This document shows, piece by piece, positions 60,101 to 64,000 of a stretch of 64,000 bases of DNA. The position numbers and the translations under genes are program-made. This DNA comes from Stomoxys calcitrans (taxonomy: Eukaryota > Arthropoda > Insecta > Diptera > Muscidae), in NCBI RefSeq assembly GCF_963082655.1, contig NC_081555.1, positions 20,374,643 through 20,438,642 on the forward strand, read 5' to 3'. A model generated the notes under the pieces. That model saw only the letters and a program-made list of their open reading frames with translations, searched no databases and had not been told where the DNA came from. Position 1 is the first letter of the stretch. Each line of letters starts with the position of its first letter.

Positions 60101-61469
60101 TGGACATTTCTTTGGGTTTATAAACTTAGTCATACTTGGAACCACATTTTTATTAACTTTCTCTTCCTTCTTTCCCTTCCCTTCTTCCCTTAGGTTATGG
60201 CAACATAGCTCCACGCACCACTTTGGGACGTTTGGTAACGCTAGCCTACGCCTTCTTTGGCATACCCCTAACACTGGTTTATCTCTCGAGTACGGGCGGC
60301 ATTTTGGCCAAAGTGGCCAGAGAGGTTTTCTCCAAGGCCCTATGCTGTTGCCTTTGTTCCAATTGTGGCTACTGTTGTTACGATGAGAAACGCATGGCCG
60401 AAAAGGAGAGACGCATGAAACGCAAACGCCAGCAGGAGGAGATGCGCAAACAACAGCAGGCTTTGCAAGAGCCCTACTACGTTAGATCGGGATCCATGCC
60501 GGATAATTTTCAAACACCTGAAAAACAATCACTGGGCAATGCGAGCATACAAATGCCAGATTTGGATTCTTTGAGTGCCAGCGAATCGCGAGGCAGTATG
60601 CATGGTCTGGCCATATTGGCTCCCATACTCTTGTGCTTTTGCATGATGATCATTTATATACTGTTTGGAGCGGTGGTGCTTTATCGCCTAGAGGAATGGC
60701 CTCTATTGGATGGCATCTATTTTTGTTTCATGAGCCTATCCACCATAGGTTTTGGTGATATGATGCCAGGATTTCGCCGAGATTCCAATACCACCATATG
60801 GTTTTGTTCCATCTACATAATGTCGGGTATGGCCTTGACGGCCATGTGTTTCAATGTCATACATGAGGAGATAGTGAATCGCATAAAATTTGTGGTGGAA
60901 TTTAAGAAATCAACGAATTTGGATACAACGAATGATGAGCCGGGCTATTATATGCCACCTTGACAGCCATATGAGAAGAAACAGAATCTGTATCAACGAA
61001 ATCCCACCGAAGAGACTTTGGTAACAGGTGAGTTTTTGTTAACAGGTTTGAATTTAAGATGAGGAGGAATTATGGATGATTTTTTTAAGGCACTCCCACC
61101 TCTTTGGTCTTTGGTCCACATGGCGACTCGGATTTGAGCAATATGCACAATTTAAAGGATTATGTTAATCATGAGCTAGTGCCTATACTAACTATGGACC
61201 CCAATGCCGCGGCCACCACTTCAACCACTCTACTGAAGTCCAGTGTAAATTTACCCCTAACTGCAACAGCCTGCGGTTCGGCCAATTCACCGCCCAATTC
61301 TTGCAGCATGCTCAACAATATGGGCAGCCCTTTGATGGACAATTTAACACCCACCACCCAATCCTCTTTGGACTCCTCCACGGGGGGTAATCATGCCCTC
61401 AAAGGAGTCTACACGCTGGCCGAGGAACCCGAGCTAGAGGCCCAAGAAACTCAAATAGATCGTATTTAA
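35718..61469 (+). CDS. Two-pore-domain (K2P/TWIK-type) potassium channel gene, 3' part, four exons, N-terminus missing
   Basis: Joined exons 35718-36177, 36325-36554, 60194-61027 and 61090-61469 encode most of a K2P channel, a plasma-membrane subunit that dimerises to form a background K+ pore. Counting from the first full codon (35720), residues 1-8 end M1, 9-212 form a very long extracellular M1-P1 loop, and 213-232 are pore helix 1 and filter TIGYG (228-232). M2 is about 243-271, a Cys-rich basic cytosolic loop 280-357, M3 about 358-385, filter 2 TIGFG 403-407, and M4 about 420-445. An in-frame TGA sits at position 486, followed by 147 more sense residues to TAA. The pore motifs and M1-P1-M2-M3-P2-M4 order make the family certain. 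Which fly K2P orthologue it is I cannot say, so no symbol is given. The exon with the start codon and M1 core is not visible. Intron lengths are 147 bp, 23,639 bp and 62 bp. Confidence 0.93.
36178..36324 (+). other. Intron of 147 bp in the K2P gene
   Basis: GTGAGT donor, pyrimidine-rich CTCCCTGTTGCAG acceptor. It splits the Lys codon between exons A and B. No repeats are seen inside. Confidence 0.93.
36325..36554 (+). CDS. K2P channel exon B: His7 tract and pore helix 1 up to the filter Gly
   Basis: The acceptor CCCTGTTGCAG ends at 36324 and the donor GTAAGT starts at 36555. The first base completes the Lys codon from exon A, and 76 codons follow. LAALEIAKFQDQLIKRLNED continues the cap-region helix. 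Seven consecutive histidines (36479-36499, residues 205-211) lie directly before EWNFAKAFLYSLTVLTTI, which is pore helix 1. The exon ends on the first base of the Gly codon of TIG|YG. The loop still contains no cysteine, so the cap disulfide found in many K2P channels cannot form from this part. Confidence 0.93.
36929..37166 (-). mobile_element. Mariner-type MITE, copy 2, inverted
   Basis: Reverse complement of the element at 11968-12203, with the same GGGTTGCCCAAAAAGTAATT ends. The left terminal TT is changed, so the TA flank is unclear on that side. No transposase. It lies 375 bp downstream of exon B. Confidence 0.88.
37205..37459 (-). repeat. Dispersed repeat with GCGTAT palindrome, copy 2, inverted
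   Basis: Reverse complement of 29267-29500. The palindrome occupies 37413-37459. Both copies read LHKNLQH..NKKTSS.PIVL on one strand, but small indels shift the frame between them, so a protein is unlikely. Confidence 0.75.
37490..39022 (+). mobile_element. DINE/Helitron-like element with 153-bp array
   Basis: GTCCGTCCGTCTGTCTGCCT at the start. The array marker GATATAGCTGCCATATAAAC is at 37663, 37816, 37969, 38122, 38275, 38428 and 38581, all exactly 153 bp apart. It ends GATTCGGCCCGGCCGAACTT then AGCGCGCTCTTACTT (39022). Confidence 0.88.
39023..40980. repeat. T-rich repeat, six units, each with a fixed 51-bp palindromic core
   Basis: Each unit has variable TTTTATTTT-type DNA, then CAATGAAYAMAGGA, then GCGTATAMTTARCAACA... 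ending AATCATACGCCC, then a stretch ending CTTCCGGTTGAGCCAAA. Cores start at 39122, 39445, 39812, 40137, 40552 and 40850, all spanning 51 bp. Unit lengths vary from 298 to 415 bp because the T-rich part expands. Confidence 0.85.
40981..42480. other. Mostly unique intronic DNA with two GCGTAT motifs and a perfect 15-bp hairpin
   Basis: 40980-41140 is repeated at 42655-42820. GCGTAT motifs lie at 41126 and 41221. A perfect inverted repeat lies at 41856-41898. GCAGCAGCAGG and CA runs occur. No exon seen. Confidence 0.55.
41856..41898. repeat. Perfect 15-bp inverted repeat, 13-nt loop
   Basis: TTGTGTCAATTTTAT and its exact complement at 41884-41898, in unique intronic DNA. Confidence 0.8.
42480..42825. 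repeat. Separate copy of the T-rich repeat unit with 51-bp core
   Basis: The core is at 42559-42609 (GCGTATAATTAACAAC ... AATCATACGC) with the same downstream flank as the unit at 40850. Confidence 0.75.
42830..45345. mobile_element. DINE-like element with 153-154-bp array, split by a LINE insertion
   Basis: It begins TTTTTATACCCACCACCGAAG, then CATGTCCGTCCGTC. GATATAGCTGCCATATAGAC-type markers are at 43211, 43365, 43518, 43672, 43825, 43979 and 44126. A LINE is inserted at 44171-45028. The array resumes at 45036 and ends CCGCCCGGCTAAACTTAACG then CCTTTTTACTTA. Confidence 0.85.
44171..45028 (-). mobile_element. LINE family B, 5'-truncated insertion with 7-bp target duplication
   Basis: Minus-strand pieces: FRLPDHNTVLQAEIWAI and NIFTDSKIAIRAI (RNase H first half), VWAPGHNGVRGNERAD (RNase H, GHxGxxGNExAD), KPFGSTKSELREW, LLLKGSKKE..., and MCRSCGEDDE...CHCPAL (Cys/His end). 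The 3' tail reads CAACCTAACCTAACC at the left edge. CCCATAA lies on both sides (44164-44170 and 45029-45035), and removing the insert restores the DINE array. Frameshifts make it inactive. Only the last 860 bp were inserted. Confidence 0.88.
45346..46762. repeat. 'TTTGAGTCCCATATTG' GC-rich array, third copy
   Basis: Repeated CTTTCATTTGAGTCCCATAT, GGGGGAGGGTCCGCCC and TTTGAGTCCATACGGAATAA modules in the orientation of 17620-18800. It closes with TTTTTGAGTCTATTCGGAAC and AAACAAAAAATATG, the mirror of the leading module at 12400. Confidence 0.75.
46778..47205 (+). repeat. DINE-like element, short copy
   Basis: CATACCCTCCACCATAAGATG, TATATATATTCTTGATCG, GTCCGTCCGTCTGTCTGTCT, then two array units (GCTGCCATATAAACCCATCT, CAGCTTCCATATAAACCGAT). 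Confidence 0.75.
47206..47325. repeat. T-rich TTTTATTTTATT low-complexity stretch
   Basis: Similar in composition to the linkers of the 39-41-kb repeat. No palindromic core is present. Confidence 0.6.
47385..47600 (+). mobile_element. tRNA-derived SINE, 5'-truncated
   Basis: It starts in the body (CCTAATGCTGGCAACATTTG) and runs to GTGGAATGTTCATGGGCA. A and B boxes are absent. Confidence 0.75.
47601..48900. other. Unique intronic-type DNA
   Basis: No repeat family except GCGTAT motifs at 48620 and 48660. Open frames are short, and none has a recognisable domain or paired splice sites. Confidence 0.5.
48905..49290. repeat. Decayed DINE-like array fragment
   Basis: TTTCAGCTAAATCGGGCAAC, AATCGGAGTATCGGTATAGA and CAAATTTCATTTGGATCCC are diverged array pieces. 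Confidence 0.5.
49295..49690 (+). mobile_element. tRNA-derived SINE with a duplicated head
   Basis: GGCTGGGTGCCACCGTAACG begins at 49295 and again at 49390 (95 bp apart). The first head has the B box GGGTTCGAATCCTGG; in the second it is TGTTCAAATCCTGG. One body follows (GGCGACTTTTCTGAGGTAC to GTAATGTTAATGGGCAAATT). Confidence 0.8.
49870..50180. repeat. 175-bp tandem duplication, unassigned sequence
   Basis: GCGGACTGGAACCRGGGCGG starts at 49884 and 50059; both copies continue GTCAGGCTGCTACAGAACT and CCAGGCAGGRATTCCATC. Position just before LINE family B suggests it could be LINE-derived, but no protein is readable. Confidence 0.7.
50310..52040 (+). pseudogene. LINE family B, 5'-truncated, internally duplicated
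   Basis: RT end: LNVNPEKAEICLFTRKT (about 50355), VIRPMLTNASVVWWTAMEKK (50560-50620), CCLDIGGAMRTTPTRALE (50655-50710). RNase H: KIFTDSKMGTTAI (51148-51185); VWALGYNGVRGN-like sequence appears twice through a 145-bp duplication (51195 and 51340). C-terminus: GRAAKILWADPDRERKRLLLKEIKKE and MCRACGENDE (51735-51780). The end GGCACCCTCTTTCAACCTTA resembles the other family-B tails. Many stops. Confidence 0.82.
52138..52330. repeat. Two GCGTAT palindromes and 'GCCTGATCCTC' module, copy 2
   Basis: Palindromes at 52138-52187 (right end ATACTC rather than ATACGC) and 52202-52249. Then CGCCTGATCCTCTATTTC and TTTTTATGAAATTCCACATA, homologous to 31780-31870. Confidence 0.65.
52331..54495 (+). mobile_element. 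DINE-like element joining two array subfamilies
   Basis: It starts TTCTATACACTCCACCATAG, then GTCCGTCTGTCTGTCG. Units of the GCTGCCATATAAACC type run to about 52900. A second subfamily follows (GATATAGCTCCCATATATAT at 53226, 53378, 53531, 53685, 53838, 53991, 54144 and 54295; spacing 151-154 bp). It ends GGTCGACCCCGCCCGACTTT then TGCCTTTCCTTACT (54495). Confidence 0.82.
54596..54646. repeat. GCGTAT mini-palindrome (51 bp)
   Basis: GCGTATGATTGTTCTTAG ... ATATCAATCATACGC, with an 11-bp perfect inverted end (GCGTATGATTG). Confidence 0.75.
56575..56626. repeat. GCGTAT mini-palindrome (52 bp)
   Basis: GCGTATGAATAACATTAA ... AATATTACTTATACGC in otherwise unique DNA. Confidence 0.7.
57012..59090 (-). 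pseudogene. LINE family B with RT and C-terminal Cys domain, minus strand, decayed
   Basis: RT: KSYIPIRLTSFLLKTMGRIV (about 59045-58980), GQFGLTALKTALHEVVHKIE, NDIEGAFNNVRIATLIQLLD (motif A), and QGTPQGGNLSLLLW (motif B, about 58625). The YADD part is replaced by a damaged frame (VIILLRGKDPNQ-like). The thumb is at about 58130-58200. The tail has GGDPDREKTRLLLKGSKKEV and MCRACGEDDEALE (57215-57330). The 3' end GGCTAACCTAATA is at 57012. Upstream it is cut at a T-rich stretch. Confidence 0.83.
59190..60005. mobile_element. Fold-back element with nested inverted repeats, just upstream of exon C
   Basis: Arm 1, 59192-59337, is inverted against 59783-59945 (shared GACAAGRCAGGACACATGTC / GACATGTGTCCTGYCTTGTC and GAAAAGAAATTGCCAGTTCC). 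A second pair, 59724-59786 and 59927-59989, is inverted around about 59855 (AACAGCCGGTCATGCGAGTC / AATTCGCATGAGCGGCTGTT). The right structure looks like a MITE with ends of about 63 bp, and the left arm like a partial inverted copy. No transposase seen. Confidence 0.75.
60194..61027 (+). CDS. K2P channel exon C: filter 1, M2, Cys-rich loop, M3, pore 2, M4, then in-frame TGA
   Basis: The acceptor CCCTTAG ends at 60193. GT completes the filter Gly, and the frame then reads YGNIAPRTTLGR followed by M2 (FFGIPLTLVYLSSTGG). The cytosolic loop starts with CCCLCSNCGYCC (residues 280-291), then a highly basic stretch rich in K, R, E and Q, then a Ser-rich part. M3 (LAILAPILLCFCMMIIYILF), pore helix 2 with STIGFGD, and M4 (IWFCSIYIMSGMALTAMCFN) follow. 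A TGA at 60961-60963, followed by C, ends the conventional frame after GYYMPP. The same frame then continues for 21 sense codons to a canonical donor (GTGAGT at 61028), leaving one G. Either the TGA ends a short isoform or it is read through. Confidence 0.94.
60961..60963 (+). promoter_or_regulatory. Candidate leaky stop codon (TGA C) between two in-frame coding segments
   Basis: The sequence reads CCT TGA CAG CCA. TGA followed by C is the context most often associated with readthrough in flies. The frame downstream is open for 147 codons across a spliced intron. Alternatives are a single-base error or polymorphism at this codon, or real termination. Confidence 0.55.
61028..61089 (+). other. 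Intron of 62 bp in the K2P 3' region
   Basis: Donor GTGAGT, acceptor TTTTTTAAG. The length is typical of a short fly intron. It lies downstream of the in-frame TGA, and both sides join in frame through a Gly codon. Confidence 0.85.
61090..61469 (+). CDS. K2P channel exon D: downstream C-terminal tail in frame with exon C
   Basis: The acceptor TTTTTTAAG ends at 61089. GC completes the Gly codon begun at 61027, and 125 sense codons run to TAA at 61467-61469. The tail is hydrophilic, rich in Ser, Thr, Asn and Pro, with no membrane segment. It ends in an acidic stretch (LAEEPELEAQETQIDRI). The exact phase match with the exon C segment after the TGA, and the standard 62-bp fly intron between them, suggest it was selected as protein. 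It would be translated only if the TGA at 60961 is bypassed, recoded, or a sequence error; otherwise this is 3' UTR. Confidence 0.7.
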
Positions 61470-62365
61470 ATGTCTTAGTGATCACAAAAAAAAAGGTTTA
61501 AACAGTGTAAATAAAAATTTCATACATTTAGGTAGTGTCTAAAGTTTAATATAGGCCTAAATTTAAATAAAAAAAAAAAAACTTGATGAAAAAAATTAGA
61601 AAAATATTTAAAAAAAAAAATAATATGACTGATAACTGCAACCTAACATATATTCATATTTAAATAGTAAACCTTGAAAACAAAAAAATTTATTACCTAA
61701 GGAAAAAAAAACATCATCTGAAAAAATTTCTCAAAAAAAAACTTTTTATTGTAAAAACCTAAAGAATTTCAGAAAATATACTTTTTTAAGAAAAAAGTCT
61801 CCAAGTTCCCCCTCCCCGCAAAACAAAAAACTTAAAACTCAAAAACAATCCCATAAGTTTTGTACTTCTTTGGTTAAAAATTCAACAACAACAAAACCAC
61901 TAAAATTTAGCTAAAAGTTAAGTTTGTGTAACTTAGATTTAAATAAATTAATAAATAAAGTAGTTTTTAACATTAATATGAATAAATATACAAGAGAACA
62001 AGAAAAAATTATTTCTAAAATAATAAACAAACTAAAAAAAAATATTAAATATTTCATAGTATCCCAGACAAGACAAAAAAGTTGTTAAAATATCCTGAAG
62101 GACAAACCAAAACACACAAAAATTTAAAAGCTCAAATAACCCCCTCCCCCTTAAATAACTAGGAATTTCATAGCAAACAACCACAACCACACCACAACAA
62201 CAACAACAAAGAAAACAATTAAGTAAAACTTGTGTAAATGTATAAAAATTAAAAAGTAAAAAAAAAAAAAACAAAGACAACTATTAAAAATCAGATTAAT
62301 AAATAATTGAATTACCAATGAAACATTTTCAATGAATCAATAAAAACAAGAAATAAAACAGAAAA
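61470..62365 (+). other. Probable 3' UTR and polyadenylation region
   Basis: AT-rich, with no open frame of note. AATAAA hexamers occur at 61510, 61566, 61942, 61954 and 62339. The pair at 61942-61959 is the best candidate for a main poly(A) signal because several lie together in A/T-rich DNA. The real cleavage site cannot be chosen from sequence alone. Confidence 0.6.
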
Positions 62366-62855
62366 TATTCTAAAAATTTTAAGTCGTTTTATATTCAAAG
62401 TGTTTAAAGTTATGAGAGGTAACCATTTTTAAAATAACTCCAGTGTAAAAGCTTAAAGTTTTACGGCATTAAGCCTCACACTCTCATTCTCACAGTCCAT
62501 AGTATGAGAGAAAAAAGAGTTGTATGCGTGAGAGTGTAAGAGATAGACAATGGTAAAGATCCCTGATATGCTTAGGCAACTCACACACACACATACATAT
62601 ATTGTGAGTATTCTAAAAATTTTAAGTCGTTTTATATTCAAAGGGTTTAAAGTTATGAGAGGTAACCATTTTTAAAATAACTCCAGTGTAAAAGCTTAAA
62701 GTTTTACGGTATTATGTCCTCACACTCTCATTCTCACAGTCCAAAGTATGAGAGAAAAGAGTTGTGTGCGTGAGAGTGTAAGAGATAGACAATGGTAAAG
62801 ATCCCTGATATGCTTAGGCAACTCACACACACACACGCACATACATATATTGTGA
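62366..62855. repeat. 243-bp direct tandem duplication downstream of the K2P gene
   Basis: TTCTAAAAATTTTAAGTCG starts at 62368 and 62611. Both copies run through CACACTCTCATTCTCACAGT and end in ACACACATACATATATTGTG. Differences are few, so the event is recent. Confidence 0.92.
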
Positions 62856-63190
62856 GTTATGGGCAACGACAGACTCCCATATTAAAAGATTGATAATAAA
62901 GCTCAGCCAAAAAAGAGAGAGAGGGAAAGAGGGAGAGAGAGGGAGAGAGAGATAAATAGCGATTATACATTTAGCTGCACATAAAGGCCCTAAAGCCCAA
63001 AACAGAATGAGCGTCGCTTTGCTAAAATGCAACTCTGCATACAAATTACCCAAAAAAAATGCAAAAAATTAAAAACTTTTCAACTTTGATGCTTGAAAGC
63101 GAGTTGCCTCACATGAAGTAGTGCTTTACGTCGTCAAAGTTAAAAGTTGTTTAACATTTGCCAGTTGCATTTCTCAACACAACGCACTCT
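62856..63190. other. Unique DNA with a GA-rich stretch
   Basis: GAGAGAGAGGGAAAGAGGG near 62915-62950. No gene recognised. Confidence 0.5.
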
Positions 63191-64000
63191 GAGAAGCTCA
63201 TGCTGTTTTGGCCTTCAAGCATTTCCTATGACAATGGCCGGCTTTGGCAGCTAAAAGACTCAGGCCGGGTCATTCTCTGGTAACAATTTAATTCTTCTGG
63301 TAAAAAGAAATTGGTTTTCTGAACATATGCTTATTCTAACGATAAACCTTTACCAGCAGATTGGTGCTGATTAGTGACTTAACGTAAGGCTAAGGGTAAC
63401 CAGTAGATAGGTGCCGATTAGAGACTTAACGTAAGGCTAAGGGTAAACAGCAGATAGGTGCCGATTAGAGACTCAACGTAAGGCTAAGGGTAACCAGCAG
63501 ATAGGTACCGATTAGAGACTTAACGTAAGGCTAAGGGTCCGAACCTACTGTGCAGAAGGGGCATATAGCATAAGCAAGACCCGGCCGACACGGGATGACT
63601 GTGAGCACCATACAGGCTGGAACTTGGAACAAGCTCTGAGAAACTCATTATGTTTTTGCCTTCAAGCGTTTCCTATGCCAATGCCCGCCTTTGGCAGCTA
63701 AAAGACTCAGGCCGGGACATTCTCTGGTAACAATTTAGTTCTTCTGAATAAAGAAATTTGGTTTTCTGAACATATGCTTATTCTAACGATAAACCTTTAC
63801 CAGCAGATAGGTGCCGATTAGTGACGTAACGTAAGGCTAAACCTGTTGTGCAGAAGGGCCATATAGCATACGCAAGACCCGGCCGACACGGGATGACTGT
63901 GAGCATCACACAGGCTGAAACTTGCAGCTCCGACTTGCGTGGGAAGCTTAGCTGAAAGCTACTGGACGCGTCCACAGGTTGCGGATGGTGCAAAGGGCAG
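63191..64000. repeat. 447-bp tandem duplication, second copy running off the window
   Basis: TGGCAGCTAAAAGACTCAGG and GAACATATGCTTATTCTAAC occur in both copies (starts 63191 and 63638), as does CAAGACCCGGCCGACACGGG. Copy 2 has one 47-bp minisatellite unit where copy 1 has four. Confidence 0.85.
63353..63540. repeat. 47-bp minisatellite, four units
   Basis: Units start at 63353, 63400, 63447 and 63494: CCAGCAGATAGGTGCCGATT then AGAGACTTAACGTAAGG. Exactly 47 bp each. Confidence 0.92.

Larger units (their letters stand above)
36555..60193 (+). other. Giant 23.6-kb intron inside the first pore-filter glycine codon
   Basis: Donor GTAAGT at 36555, acceptor TTCCCTTAG ending at 60193, phase 1 inside the Gly of TIG|YG. 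A phase-1 intron at this spot is, as I recall, ancient and shared by many animal K2P genes, so the position is expected. The length and repeat load are not. It is filled with the repeats listed individually. Confidence 0.92.

Noticed and set aside
60840..60966. Short alternative intron removing the in-frame TGA (ending TTGACAG)
   Set aside because: No good donor upstream at fly-intron distance; GTGAAT and GTGGTG are weak and would delete the conserved end of M4.

Overview
The window is eukaryotic nuclear DNA from a higher fly. The fly call rests on short introns (62 and 147 bp) with canonical GT/AG borders, CAA/CAG-rich unique DNA, mariner-type MITEs and dense Helitron-related tandem-repeat elements. 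A muscid-type calyptrate with a large, repeat-rich genome fits best, but no species can be named from the sequence alone. Nothing looks bacterial: I see no operons, rRNA, CRISPR array or intact tRNA gene.

Only one host gene can be supported. It is a two-pore-domain (K2P/TWIK-type) potassium channel on the + strand, with four exons visible: 35718-36177, 36325-36554, 60194-61027 and 61090-61469. The exon with the N-terminus and most of M1 is not identifiable here and probably lies upstream. The splice phases close perfectly: K is split 2/1, the Gly of the first GYG filter is split 1/2, and another Gly is split 1/2. The 23.6-kb intron 36555-60193 therefore interrupts the codon of the first pore's selectivity filter. 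After M4 an in-frame TGA followed by C (60961-60963) is followed by 21 further sense codons, a well-formed 62-bp intron in correct phase, and 125 more sense codons to a TAA at 61467. This makes the gene a candidate for stop-codon readthrough.

Everything else is intron or flank. Positions 1-35717 are probably the upstream intron and hold: a 153-bp-period satellite array (473-1660); an 18-bp minisatellite and duplicated repeats (1660-4460); several Helitron/DINE-like elements (5236-6393, 6945-7380, 9455-10640, 14345-16260, 21165-21915, 25733-28150); a 480-bp TTTTA microsatellite (7970-8460); a mariner MITE (11968-12203); GC-rich 'AAATGAAAGGTATTT' arrays (12380-14000, 17620-18800); tRNA-derived SINEs; a Jockey-like LINE fragment (16682-17200); a triplicated repeat (22500-23900); a GACA-type microsatellite block (28439-29220); and an internally deleted LINE (32560-35092). 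The large intron 36555-60193 has the same classes: an inverted mariner MITE (36929-37166), more 153-bp arrays (37490-39022, 42830-45345, 52330-54495), a T-rich repeat with a fixed 51-bp core (39050-40980), three LINE copies of one RNase H-bearing family (44171-45028, about 50310-52040, 57012-59090), SINEs, and a fold-back element just upstream of the third exon (59190-60000). Downstream of the gene are tandem duplications of 243, 447 and 4 x 47 bp.

The least explained signal is a short imperfect palindrome, GCGTATRAKT...ATACGC, 47-52 bp long. It recurs about 20-25 times in different repeat families and unique-looking DNA across the introns.
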